64,000 bases of DNA from Erpetoichthys calabaricus (taxonomy: Eukaryota > Chordata > Cladistia > Polypteriformes > Polypteridae): assembly GCF_900747795.2 (NCBI RefSeq), contig NC_041395.2, positions 164,749,191 to 164,813,190 of the forward strand. Reading direction: 5' to 3'. Within the stretch, counting starts at the first letter, position 1. Each line of letters starts with the position of its first letter. A model generated the notes under the pieces. The model saw nothing but the letters and a program-made list of their open reading frames with translations, did no database searches and was not told the origin of the DNA. This document shows, piece by piece, positions 12,041 to 23,548 of this stretch. A program made the translations under genes and the position numbers.

Positions 12041-12718
12041 TGTTCCTGAACAAAAATAATTTTAGGCAGTCTTGTAAATGAAAGAAGTTATCAAATCTAA
12101 TTGTTTTAGTGAAGAAATTTGCAAGATGGAGCACAATTGACCACAATACAGACTAAGTTAGTTTGGTACATGACGGGATTTCTAGCATAAGTTGACAGGA
12201 ATAAGCATGCAGGACTGTAGTGATGCAGAAGATTTATGATGTTGTCTGGTTAAAAGCAATTAAATGCTTTATAGGTTAATAAAAGCATTATGTACGTAGT
12301 ACTCCCTGTCTGACTGAGGGCCCCTGGAGCTATAATATGAAGCACCTTTACAGTTGTGCTTTAAAGTTTGTGAACCCTTTAGAATTTTCTATATTTCTGC
12401 ATAAATATGACCTAAAACATCATCAGATTTTCACTCAAGTCCTAAAAGTAGATAAAGATAAAACAAGTTAAACAAATGAGACAAAAATATTATACTTGGT
12501 CATTTATTTATTGATGAAAATGATCGAATATTACATATTTGAGAGTGGCAAAAGTATGTGAATCTCTAGGATTAGCAGTTAGTTTAAAGGTGAAATTAGA
12601 GTCAGGTGTTTTCAATCAATGGGATAACAATCAGGTGCAAGTGGGCACCCTTTGTTATTTAAAGAACAGGGATCTATCAAAGTCTGCCCTTCACAACACA
12701 TGTTTGTGGAAGTGTATC

Positions 12719-13745
12719 ATGGCACGAACAAAGGAGATTTCTGAGGACCTCAGAAAAAAGAGTTGTTGATGCTCATCAGGCTGGAAAAGGTTACAAAACC
12801 ATCTCTAAAGAGTTTGGACTCCACCAATCCACAGTCAGACAGATTGTGTACAAATGGAGGAAATTCAAGACCATTGTTACCCTCCCCAGGAGTGGTCGAC
12901 CAACAAAGATCACTCCAAGAGCAAGGTGTGTAATAGTCGGCAAGGTCACAAAGGACCCCAGGGTAACTTCTAAGCAACTGAAGGCCTCTCTCACATTGGC
13001 TAATGTTCATGTTCATGAGTCCATCATCAGGAGAACACTGAACAACAATGGTGTGCATGGCAGGGTTGCAAGGAGAAAGCCACTGCTCTCCAAAAAAAAA
13101 AACATTGCTGCTCGTCTGCAGTTTGCTAAAGATCACATGGACAAACCAGAAGGCTATTGGAAGAATGTTTTGTGGATGGATGAGACCAAAATAGAACTTT
13201 TTGGTTTAAATGAAAAGCGTTATGTTTGGAGAAAGGAAAACATTGCACTCCAGCATAAGAACCTTATCCCATCTGTGAAAAATGGTGGTGGTAGTATAAT
13301 GGTTTGGGCCTGTTTTGCTGCATCTGGGCCAGGACGGCTTGCCTTCATTGATGGAACAATGAATTCTGAATTATATAAGAGAATTCTAAAGGAAAATGTC
13401 AGGACATCTGTCCATTAATTGAATCTCGAGAGAAGGTGGGTCATGCAACAAGACAAAGACCCTAAGCACACAAGTCGTTCTACCAAAGAATGGTTAAAGA
13501 AGAATAAAGTTAATGTTTTGGAATGGCCAAGTCAAAGTCCTGACCTTAATCCAATCGAAATGTTGTGGAAGGACCTGAAGCGAGCAGTTAATGTGAGGAA
13601 ACCCACCAACATCCCAGAGTTGAAGCTGTTCTGTACGGAGGAATGGGCTAAAATTCCTCCAAGCCGGTGTGCAGGACTGATCAACAGTTACCGGAAACGT
13701 TTAGTTGCAGTTATTGCTACAAAGGGGGGTCACACAAGATACTGA
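12719..13745 (+). pseudogene. Tc1 transposase (DD34E), two lesions
   Basis: The protein starts MARTKEISEDLRKK and continues with a paired-type DNA-binding region (HQSTVRQIVYKWRKFK, GRPTKITPRA, then LNNNGVHGRVARRKPLL). All three catalytic acids are visible: D in VLWMDETKIELFG, D in RRWVMQQDKDPKHTS and E in SPDLNPIEMLWKDLK. It ends IATKGGHTRY at 13745, and the total of about 340 residues is the family norm. It is disabled by one extra A in an A run near 12758 and one in-frame TAA at 13416-13418. The enzyme would cut and paste the element at TA sites. Confidence 0.88.
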
Positions 13746-13779
13746 AAGCAAAGGTTCACATACTTTTGCCACTCACAAA

Positions 13780-14674
13780 TCTATATATATAATTCACTAA
13801 GGCAGCCGACCATGGCAGGCAAGACGCAAGACAGAGCCCCGCCCACCAAAAATTCACTAAGCAGCCGAATTGGCACACAAGATAGAGACCATGGGATACG
13901 CACGACAGAGCCACGCCCGCCAACTCACAGAGCCTCGCCCACCAACTCTAAGACCATGGGATACGCACGACAGAGCCCCGCCTGCCAACTCTAACCCTCT
14001 TTTCGTGTCCACCCTCGCTCTCGAGGCATGCACACTGCCTGCTCATGTGCCAGCACGCAACACCTCACCAAACACCACCTCAGTCACTTTCGTCTCTGCT
14101 ACAGTCCACATGCACCTCTGAGCCATGTTGTCTTTTCATTGTTCTTTTCGGTTCAGGCTGCTTTTCTGTATATAATCCACCAAGTCGCCCGACCATAGGA
14201 TACACACGCACGTAAGACAGAGCCCCGCCCACCTACTCTAACCCTCCTCCCGCGTCATGGGATACGCACGACAGAGCCCCGCCCACCAACGCTGACCCTC
14301 CTCCTGCATTCACCGCAATGTACTGGAGTGTAAGACTATCGCAGCTGCTACCTCACAAACTGTCCTTATTCCCCGGATATCCCTGACCCCATCAGATTCA
14401 AATTTGCCTTTTACTTTTACATGCAGACAATTTCCTGTTAGTTTGGCCTTTGTAATGACAATTAATAAGGCACAGGGCCAAACATTCTAAAAGATATGCC
14501 TGTATCTGCCAAAACCAGTTTTCAGTCACGGACAATTGTATGTTGCTCTCTCCAGAGTTCCACCTTTCATTCACTCACAATCGTATCCTCAAACCCACCC
14601 CATTTGGACAACTGTGTCTTTCAGGAAGTGTTCACCCATCAATACATAATTATGCGGTGCAGCGGGTTGGCTAG
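13780..14674 (+). mobile_element. Non-autonomous Helitron inside the Tc1
   Basis: It begins TCTATATATATAATTC and ends GGTTGGCTAG, placed exactly between an A (13779) and a T (14675), as Helitrons require. The other Tc1 repeat (12530-12555) shows the empty site, confirming both edges. A 10-bp palindrome, CATAATTATG, lies 20 bp before the end. Inside are several imperfect repeats of an ATGGGATACGCACGACAGAG + CCCCGCCCACC unit (13826-14290). Near 14500-14640 is a decayed helicase C-terminal text (QLYVALSRV-like, then DNCVFQEVF). Confidence 0.85.
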
Positions 14675-14863
14675 TATGTAATATTCGATCATTTTCCTCA
14701 ATAAATAAATGACCCAAGTATAATATTTTTGTCTCATTTGTTTAACTGGTTTCTCTTTATCAACTTTTAGGACTTGAGTTAAAATCTGATGATGTTTTAG
14801 GTCATACTTATGCAGAAATATAGAAAATTCTAAAGGGTTCACAAACTTTCAAGCACAACTGTA

Positions 14864-15975
14864 CCTGAGACAACTGATTAAAAGCACAGTGGCAAAAAGG
14901 CCAGTGCAGAAATGGAACAATAGCATGTGTCAGATTCTCAGTATCAGAAAGTTTTAGGAATAAACCAATACAGCAGAATTTTTGCAGAGGTACGTTTGGG
15001 ACTGTATTTATGTGGGTTGAAAAAGAAAGGAAGGAATTAAATATCACAAGAAAATTAATTTTTGAAGTTGAAGTTACAACAGTATTGTAATGACAACATT
15101 TAGAGCACAGTTTGTGCATGTGTAAGTAAGGAACTGTCTTGTAGATTGAGAATTGAAAAAAATAATCAACAACAACACTAATATTATATTTAGAAATTAT
15201 AACAGTTATTATCACAGAGTGAATGAAAATGAGTTTATTTCTTTAAGCTGGCTTTAGTGAAAACATCATGGAAGGAATCAAGCCAGACATAGGCCCAAAG
15301 TTAACCAATGCATTACTAAGCTGCGAACTAACAATATATCTGCTGGTAACACTGGACATGATTTTAATTTCAAATGCTTTACATGGGTGGCATAACTTGA
15401 AGTGCTGTGCCCTCTCTGTATTCAGACCCTGATACGATACCGGGTGAATGCTATAGAACTTTGTTCAAAGTGTTAGCTAGCCTTTAACACTCATCCCCAT
15501 TTTTTGGACCTTGGAGCTGGATGAAACAACAATGCAAATTTTTTTAAAACTGCATAAAATCATTTGTTTACTCTCTGCTATAATTAAAGTACTGTGTTTT
15601 TCCGTTACAATGCCACATAGTATGCCTCAATAACATGCTGCAATGTTTTTTTGTCTTCTCTCAATGATTATCAGATTGCAGCATCACAGCAACACCTGTG
15701 CCCTCGGATCTCTTGAACATGCTGATTCACATGCACGTGATTTGACTGACAGACTATTACCTACTAAATGAGAGAGATGATTCAGCTTTCTAATGACACC
15801 ACATTCCAGCTTCTATAGTTCAGGTGTTTTTTTTTTCTTTACCAAATATATATTTTCTGACAGATTTACACTGGCCTTCAAAATGATACATAGGTTATGG
15901 GTTTTTAATAATAGGAAAGAAATGCTATGGGTACTTATTTAAAAACCGTATAAAAATCCTTCAAAACTGTTAAAA
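14864..15975. other. AT-rich intergenic DNA, nothing recognised
   Basis: No exon, RNA gene or clear repeat is seen. Minus-strand open frames around 14808-15215 lack any recognisable motif. Confidence 0.45.
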
Positions 15976-16160
<185 letters not shown>

Positions 16161-18200
16161 TTCCTTGTATATAATTTTTCATCAATCCTTTCATGTCAAC
16201 TAGTTTTCTAACACTTTATGTAAAAAAAATGCATTTTCAGGAATGTGAAGTAGTTGAAAAATCTCCAAGTTCATTAAGTATGTTGAATGATTTTGCCACT
16301 AAAAGAAAAGTGATGTGTAAATGACTAACTTATTTAGTCATCCTTTTGGCACAACGCATTAAGTCAAAACACAGTTTTATTCATGATCAATTTTGATCTA
16401 CATTACACTGGAATTTGACAGAAAACAAAAAACTTGAAGCTTGAAGAACCAAACTGTGACAAACAGCTCTGTTCTGTTGGCTGGAATATTCCTTTAAAAT
16501 ATATTAATTTATTTTAGTGATGCTTCACAAATAGGAATTGGCTAATTCATGCCTGAACTAATTCTAGCTGTATTTTAAATAAGTATAACTCAAAATGTTC
16601 TTCAACATTTTAAAGGTTAAATCTGTGCGATATGCAAGTAGCTCTACGGTGACACTTGAGGTAAAAACACACACACATATACATACATACAAAAACTGGG
16701 AAATAGTGGCCTTTAAAAAACACAGTGGCTTTGCTTCATTTCCACCATTCTGCAGCATGCTGCAACAGTTCAATCCCATCTCTCCTACCCTGCAGTATCC
16801 TCTTCTTCATTGTTCATTCTTCTTCATTCATTCCAATTTGAAGTCTCCCTATGCTTACTTGCAGGTCCAAGGTAACACTACTCTCTCACTTCCCACCTCT
16901 TTGCAACTTCCCTAAAATTTAATACCGCCTTCTAACCATTCATCAAAACCCGGGGGTTTGGGTTCGTTGGGGGGGGGGGGGTGTGGTTTCGCAAAAAAGA
17001 GAATTTTCACAGGTGACTGCGTTTTTTTACACCACTTCCTGTTCCTAATAAGTACTGAACAAATTATTGTATTTTGAAACATTCAATTCCTGGAGAGGTA
17101 TGCCAAGAAAAAAAGGTAGAGAACCCCTTGCCTAGAGATATCAAACAAGATTAGATAACATATATGTGTCAGTAGTCTACTGTATTTAATCATTTATTTA
17201 GATTTTGATAGGTAGACCTGTTAACTTATTTGGAACATACATTTTTTGAAAAAGGCACAGTTGTTATTATTTTGAATCGAAGCGAAGACCAAACTGTCAG
17301 GTACAAATCAAAAATCGAACTAAATTGACAAGTCACCATCAATTCACAGCACTACTTGTTGATATTTCATAAGTTTTTTGTTTTTTTTTTACTTTGTTTT
17401 CAACACACGTATTGTGTTTGCAATCTTACTGTATTCCAACACCTGTGGAAATAAGAATAACATTCAGAGTTCATTTTTTTTTGGTAAAAATGTTACTGAA
17501 TTTTGCAGCTTATTTTGCTGTAACATATGTGCACCACATAACTAATTCTCCAGTTGTAAAAATTCTGAAAAAGAAATTAATTCTGAGAGGCAGAACATGA
17601 ATATTAAGTGAAGGATGAAGTTTCAGCCAATTAAAGTGGCAGAAAAAGGTCAGAAATTACACTGAATGTAACTGGTTTGTGTGGGCTCCTTGGCTCCATC
17701 TTCCTTGTAGGTCCAACAGACTTTATTTTAGTTTGGTGAAAAATATAAAAGTGGCTTCTTGTGTGTATAGATTTGGCATGTTCACCCTGTATTGTACTAA
17801 TTGCTTCCTTGCATATGCAAATAGAACTTGGAAAAATTCCTATCTATCAGATACTGCACAGGAAAACTGATAAGATTAATTTTAATGCAGTTTACTTCCA
17901 TTAAATCGTAATACTGTGACAACTGTCTGTCTGCTCCCATGGACCAATTTAGTTAAAATGAGGCACACTTATTCTTCAATGAAATCTGTCGAGACATCGT
18001 GAGTAGATCACACTGTACACAGTTTTACAATTTTAAAATCTCCCATTGAAAAGCACTGGTGAATTTGTAAATTTAACTTAAAACATATAAACATTCTGTG
18101 TAACTTCAACTATGAATTAGTTCACTGTTTTAGTTTCACCTTGAGAGTGCTTACACTAATTTGTATATTTTTTATATTTTCCTCTTTTTCACCTCCAACA
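16161..18200. other. intergenic DNA, little recognised
   Basis: There is a short (CA)n/(TACA)n stretch near 16668-16690 and a run of about 13 G at 16970. The segment 16940-17140 ends in AGAGAACCCCTTG and may be the worn end of a hAT-like MITE, but no matching left end is visible. No gene is recognised. Confidence 0.4.
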
Positions 18201-18201
18201 G

Positions 18202-18338
18202 CGGTTTACTGATAGCAAACAGATCCCCTGGCTGTTTGCGTGGGTGGAACTGAAATGCTCTCATCAGCAAGTCCAATTCAGTACAAGCAGAAACTTCTGC
18301 ATGCATCTTCTTCCTACCGATGATTTAAGTCTAAACAG
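18202..18338 (+). other. exon-like segment, function unknown
   Basis: A pyrimidine-rich acceptor (CTTTTTCACCTCCAACAG) precedes 18202, and a strong donor, CAG|GTAAGC, follows 18338. Between them one frame stays open for 45 codons (RFTDSKQIPWLFAWVELKC...), while the other two + frames have stops. I do not recognise the peptide. It could be a host exon, a noncoding RNA exon or chance, since a 45-codon run is not rare. Confidence 0.25.
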
Positions 18339-18546
18339 GTAAGCTAAACGATCTTACAAATTTTAAAAGAATAAAATGGAAGCAAGAAAAACAAAAGGTT
18401 ATCTACATATGAATAAAGAACCCTGTAGGAGGTGCCATTTTACACAGGGTAATTAAACATTTAGTCAGTATTAAACTGGTAATAAACCAACCTCACATTT
18501 CCATTATCTACACATTATAATGATTAACACTATCACTATAATTTAC

Positions 18547-18898
18547 TAGGGTAGCCAGATATCCAGGTGACTGGAACAGTCCCAATTTCGACCTGTGTGT
18601 CCTGGTAATTAACTGTAGAATATCAAAACTTCATTAAGAACTTGTTTGTCCTTGTGATACTTTTCAAACTTAACACAAGCATACAAAATCAGACGTTACC
18701 ATTTATGTGTGTTCACATCGAGTACTGTGTAGCATCCTGTTGGTTTCCTTTGTAAAAGTGTTTTTGCCAGTGCCCTGAACCCTCATTGTTGAGGATGTGA
18801 TTAAGCTGGCACTAAACAAATGTCAATGGGCTTTTGTGTGTGAGCATACATGCTACAAAAGTGTCTGGGTTTGGGGCTTTGAAAATCTGGTCAGCCTA
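18547..18898. mobile_element. hAT-type MITE
   Basis: The 352-bp element starts TAGGGTAGCCAGAT and ends ATCTGGTCAGCCTA. Its flanks are an 8-bp duplication with one mismatch, TAATTTAC (18539-18546) and TAATTCAC (18899-18906). The ends resemble those of the larger hAT element at 20202-22758 (TAGGGTGACCA), suggesting related transposases. There is no coding capacity. Confidence 0.75.
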
Positions 18899-19186
18899 TA
18901 ATTCACCATCAGAGTGGTCAGTCACTGTAATAAAGTTTGCCTTTCACTTCTGTTATTACCCAAAATTTGTCATTATTGAATAGTATACAAAGTCCCATTT
19001 CATGAAAAATGCTACAAACAGGCTCAAACAAAGAAGGAATTAATTACAAAGGATTTTCTGGGTAGGTTAACTGTCAATTGCAAATTGTCACTGCGTGTGA
19101 ATATGGGGCATATGTGTGCGTGTGTAATGTGTTTATGTGACTGGTGGTGCTCTTTGGACTAGAGTCCTGCCAAGGTCTGTTTTCAG

Positions 19187-19335
19187 TTTTTTTGCCCAAT
19201 CCACCCAACCTGCATGTCTTTGGACTGTGAGAGGAAACCCATGCAAACACGGGGAGAACATGCAAACTCTGCGCAGGGAGGTCCCAGGAAGCGAACCCAG
19301 GTCTCCTAACTGCGGGGCAGCAGCGCTACCACTTG
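19187..19335 (-). mobile_element. tRNA-headed SINE, 5' half, old
   Basis: Read on the minus strand this matches the head of the SINE at 45825: GGTAGCGCTGCTGCC, then a GGTTCG-type B box, GGAGTTTGCATGTTCTCCCC and CAAAGACATGCAGGTTGGGT. The tail half is missing and there are many differences from the young copy. Confidence 0.7.
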
Positions 19336-19573
19336 AAGCAAAGAAACTCAACTTTATAGCGCCTTTCTACATTTCTCACCACTCGCTGGCGCTTTACTAT
19401 TATAAAAGTGCCATGGTTAACACCTACTTTTACACAAAAGTAGCATTTCCTGAAAACAGCTTGTACAATCGAGGTCGTAACAAGTTAGCAGTCTAAAGAA
19501 ACCGTAGAAACGACGCCAACAGCCGTCAACAAACATACGTAACTACTCACGCTAAGGCGTGTGGGAATTAACA

Positions 19574-19676
19574 ATGGCAGAAACGCCGATTCGAAGAGAA
19601 AACACTCCGCCGCGCGACTTTCAATTCGTGTCGGAACAAAAGCCGAGCGTCTATGGCACTTCTCATAAAGCAAAAG
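19574..19676 (+). other. candidate first coding exon (+ strand)
   Basis: ATG in the strong context AACAATGG opens 34 codons, MAETPIRRENTPPRDFQFVS and on to HKAK, and stops at a donor-like AAAAG|GTACAG. The peptide has no motif I recognise. If real, the next exon must lie to the right, beyond or within the transposon-rich 20-34 kb region. The overlapping minus-strand candidate at 19854-19921 makes it unlikely that both are genuine. Confidence 0.25.
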
Positions 19677-19853
19677 GTACAGGATGTGTTTTCTGCTAGA
19701 ATCCCTACAACCACATACATAATAACAATAATAAGCATACATTGCGAGCACCACTATGTTTCTTCACTCGCTGATGGATTTATCTTTAGTTTGTCCAAAG
19801 CAGGAGAGTCCTCCAAACGTTGTAACAACAGAGCAAGTCATTTTAAAACTAAC

Positions 19854-19921
19854 CTGCCATAAATATCTGGTCCATGGTGCTCATCCAGCCATTTTCCAGC
19901 AACGTCACGAGCAGCGTCCAT
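19854..19921 (-). other. candidate first coding exon (- strand)
   Basis: On the minus strand ATG at 19921 opens 22 codons (MDAARDVAGKWLDEHHGPDI, YG) ending at a good donor, GGCAG|GTTAGT. The ETS-type CCCGGAAGTGAC motif lies about 30 bp upstream, which favours this strand as the transcribed one. No downstream exon was recognised and I cannot name the protein. Confidence 0.28.
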
Positions 19922-20201
19922 TAACTCTTTCACCAACAGTAAGGCGTCACTTCCGGGAACTGATCGTCTTTAGGTCTCGGGTCGAATTGGAAGAGCATAC
20001 TGTAGGAAATACGTATTTGTAGTGCGCGTGCGTGTTTGTTATTATTTATACATTAATTTACGGTTCTGTACTTGCACAATGATATTCATGTAGATGGAGC
20101 AGCAGGGGTCTGTATTTGCTCATAAGTAGTGTGTAGTTTGTCAACTAAATATGTGCTAACAATATTTTTTGATTTGAACACGTTGCTATATATAGCATAA
20201 A

Positions 20202-22758
20202 TAGGGTGACCAAGCGTCCTCTTTTGCCCGGACATGTCCACTTTTTACGTCCTGTCCGGTTTTATAAATTCACGAAAAATGTCCGGTTTTTCATAGGACC
20301 ATTACGTGTACATGTAAATTGACTGGCGTTTTGCACACAATACTAGGGTGCTACTTTTTTGCGCGACGTAATTACCGGGAGGCTGCCTTGTGGGCAGGTC
20401 TGCGCCGTGCGCGCAAACACACAGACACAGACAGTGAGCAGTGCAGACAGGGATCAGAGCAGAGAGCGGAGCAGTATAGCAGGGAAAATGCCGAAGCGTA
20501 AGTGCAGCTTCACCGATGAACTGCAAAGAAAATTTCCCACATACCGTCCCGGTCGGGACAAGTGGGAGGTGGAGTGCACCGTGTGCAAAGCCGGTACATA
20601 TGTCTCGGTATCCAATAAAGGTGCTGGGGATCTGAAAGCCCACATGGACACCGAGAAACATAAAAAAGCTGTGCGAGGTGAGACAAGTTCATCTGCAAAG
20701 TTGACAGTTTTTTGTCTGACCAGGAAAAACAGAGGATGATGTAAATGCAGCAGAAGGTGCAATGGCTTTTCATACAGTGAAACATCACAACAGTTACAGG
20801 TCCATGGATTGCACCAGTACTTTGCTTAAAAAGGCATTGCCTGACTCTGACATTGCAAAAAAGTTTAGTAGTGCTCGCACCAAGACCGAAGCCATCGTCA
20901 ATGGTGCTATAGCCCCCCACTCTGTTGAAATCACTCATGAAGCACTCAAAGAAATCCAGTACTGTGGTGTTTCCACAGACGGGAGTAACCACGGAGCAGT
21001 GAAAATATTCCCAGTCATAATCCAGTATTTTGACTGGAAGAAGGGTGGCGTGCAAACAAAATTGATTGAAGTTAAAGACACACCCAATGAGACAGCAGAA
21101 ACCATTGCAAAATATCTCACAGAAACCCTGGCAAAAAACAATCTGTCGGAAAAATGCATTGCATTTACTGGAGACAATTGCAACACAAATTTTGGAGGAA
21201 TCCGACGTGATGAAGCTGGAAAGAATGTGTTTGCAAATTTGAAGAGTTTGCTGCAAAACAAGACTCTGATCGGTGTGGGTTGCCCAGCACACATATTGAA
21301 TAATTGTGCACACCATGGGGCAGGCACAATAGAAATTGACATTGAGAATATCATATTCAAAATCTACCAGTACTTTCACATTTACACTGTGCGCACTGAG
21401 AGCCTGAAGGAGTATTGTGATTTTGTTGAGATTGATTACAGAAGGATGCTCTCTCACAGCACGACAAGGTGGCTGTCATTGTTCCCAAGCATTGAGAGGA
21501 TGTTACAGATGTTTCCAGCTTTAAAGGCATATTTTCTGTCTCAGCAAAAGCCACCCATAGCACTCAAGAGTTTTTTTGAAAATGATTTTGCTGAAATCTA
21601 CCTTTGGCACATGCACACACTCATGTCTGTGTTCCATACCCACATTCAAGAAATGGAACAGGAGAACATGTCCATTATGGAAGTGAAGAAGATATTAAAC
21701 AATATACATACCATTCTTCTTCAACGCAAGAGCAACAACTTCATGTCCCTTAAAGTTAAGGGACTACTGGCACAGAAGCGCAAAGATGGACTTGACAAAG
21801 GCTGTGACCAGTTCTGTGCAGATGTGCATGGCATGTACAGTGCATGTCTGGAGTATCTGGAGAAGTGGATGACTCCCATGGAAGAGTTCTCAACATTCAG
21901 GTGGATGGATCTGAGTGAGCCACCAAACTGGAATGATGTGGAGGCATGCATCAATTACCTTGGAGAGAAGGGGGTGGCAGTTGATGATGTTAAGTGTTTT
22001 GACCAGGTCACCAATCTGAGGAAATTCACAGAAACGTGCAACCATGATGAGGAGTTTAGTGGCCTGCAGGTACACCAGAAGTGGACCAAATATTTTGAAA
22101 AGGCAAAAAGCATTGCATGTTACTCAGAGCTACTGACAATTGCACAGTTTGTCTTTGCACTTCCCTCTCACAATGCAAATGTTGAGAGGGTTTTTTCACT
22201 AATGCAAAGCCAGTGGACCAAGGAGAGGAACCAGCTCTCCGTAGAGTCACTAAAGGGGATTCTACTAGTTCAGTACAACTTCAAAGACATGTCTTGCAAA
22301 GACTTTCATGCTTATTTGTTAAGCTATCGAAAACTGCTAGGAAAGATCAGCTCTACAGCAAAATATGGATGGGCTGACAAGGAGGATGAAGAAGAGAAGC
22401 AGGATGAAGAAGAAGAAAACTAAAGATGAAAAGTCTAGATTCTTTTTGTTTTAAGTTTTTTTGTCTTTGTGAGACTCTTCTGTTATTTATTTTATTACAT
22501 TTAAGAGATATATTGTTGAAGCTGGAACAGAATAGTTCATATTTAGAACAATATTTAATTATTTATTTGAAGAGTCTAAGAGAGCTATTATTTTGTTATA
22601 AGTTTTTACAGATTTCATTTTATTTTATTACAGAGGTTAATTATGCACCATTGAAGTATAATAAATAATGTTCATCAACCACCAAGAAGCTTGTCTGAAT
22701 TCGGCTGGAGGCCGTGCCGATCGTCCTCTTTTTTGGAAATCAAAATATGGTCACCCTA
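20202..22758 (+). mobile_element. hAT transposon, nearly intact
   Basis: The 2557-bp element starts TAGGGTGACCAAGCGTCCTC and ends in the near-complement ATATGGTCACCCTA. The bases GCATAA adjoin both ends (20195-20200, 22759-22764), so a short target duplication is likely though not clean. It encodes a BED-finger-like head and a hAT transposase. A GTCCGG-rich subterminal part (20238-20290) is probably a transposase-binding region. Confidence 0.85.
20488..22423 (+). pseudogene. hAT transposase, one frame break
   Basis: The ATG at 20488 starts MPKRKCSFTDELQRKFPTYR, with a finger-like ECTVCKAG...HMDTEKHKKAV. After LTVF the frame shifts once in a T run near 20710-20716. The remaining frame (its first ATG at 20762) encodes about 553 residues: STDGSNHGAVKIFPVI, AFTGDNCNTNFGG, GVGCPAHILNNCAHH, TTRWLSL, and the C-terminal dimerisation region PSHNANVERVFSLMQSQWT followed by RNQLSVESLKGILLV. 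It ends in an acidic tail. Whether the break is a true lesion or hides a small intron cannot be told from sequence alone; I favour a lesion. Confidence 0.82.
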
Positions 22759-23007
22759 GCATAATACAATCGAAAATGCAAATATACTATTTTACAGAAA
22801 TTTAGAGAGGGAACATAGAAATAAATACATAGGCAAAATTAAAGAACAGTTCTTTTTCATGTATCGCGAAGAGCAGAAAATTTTATTTAGGAGATGAAAT
22901 TGAATGAGAGGGGTGATTTTAAGATAGTCGTGTTTATGAATAAAAATACCTAAAATGTACAAAAAAGCCCGTATATTGGTTTTCTAGGACAAATAGAAAA
23001 GTAATAT

Positions 23008-23367
23008 CCCATCCATCCATTTTCCAACCCGCTGAATCCGAACACAGGGTCACGGGGGTCTGCTGGAGCCAATCCCAGCCAACACAGGGCACAAGGCAGG
23101 AAACAATCCTGGGCAGGGTGCCAACCCACCGCAGGACACACACAAACACACCCACAGCACACACTAGGGCCAATTTAGAATCGCCAATCCACCTAACCTG
23201 CATGTCTTTGGACTGTGGGAGGAAACCGGAGCACCCAGAGGAAACCCACGCAGACACGGGGAGAATATGCAAACTCCACACAGGGCGGACCCGGGAATCG
23301 AACCCAGGTCCCCAGATCTCCCAACTGCGAGGCAGCAGCGCTACCCACTGCGCCACCGTGCCGCCCA
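23008..23367 (-). mobile_element. tRNA-headed SINE, full length, (GGAT)n tail
   Basis: On the minus strand it starts GGGCGGCACGGTGGCGCAGT, with an A box (TGGCGCAGTGGGTAGC) and a B box (GGTTCGATTCC), and ends CAGCGGGTTGGAAAATGGAT plus GGAT repeats. An 11-bp duplication, AAAAGTAATAT, flanks it (22997-23007, 23368-23378). RNA polymerase III boxes show tRNA origin, and the tail suggests copying by an RTE-type LINE. Confidence 0.9.
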
Positions 23368-23548
23368 AAAAGTAATATATTTTTTCTAATTCTATACAAA
23401 CATTTACATAGCTCAGAACATCATATACCTGTATTTGTTATTTGGATCAGGGTATGCACAATGTTTGTCTTTAGGAGGAATGCAGTAAATCAATGGGCAT
23501 TTAGGATAAATAAAAAAGAAAAATAATCATCACAAACATTTCAAGTTA

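Larger units (their letters stand above)
12351..14861 (+). mobile_element. Tc1/mariner transposon with long inverted repeats
   Basis: It starts CAGTTGTGCTTTAAAGTTTG at 12351 and ends in the complement CAAACTTTCAAGCACAACTG at 14861, with TA on both sides (12349-12350, 14862-14863). The inverted repeats extend about 190 bp, as in the IR/DR type. A DD34E transposase lies inside. The 895-bp Helitron at 13780-14674 sits in the right repeat, so the Tc1 proper is about 1.6 kb. Confidence 0.92.
19490..20030. promoter_or_regulatory. CpG-bearing patch, possible orphan promoter
   Basis: CpG dinucleotides are much denser here than in the surroundings (ACGACGCC, CCGCCGCGCG, GGCGTCACTTCCGGG). The element GTCACTTCCGGG at 19947-19957, read on the minus strand as CCCGGAAGTGAC, is an ETS-family site typical of housekeeping promoters. 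ATG-containing exon-like pieces lie on both strands (19574-19676 + and 19854-19921 -). No known gene is recognised. It could be the start of a host gene whose other exons are elsewhere. Confidence 0.4.

Noticed and set aside
16940-17140. Possible hAT MITE around a G run
   Set aside because: Only the right end resembles a hAT terminus; left end and 8-bp duplication are not visible.
20510-21457. 315-codon minus-strand open frame
   Set aside because: It lies opposite the hAT transposase and has no motif of its own; Cys-rich text is an antisense effect.
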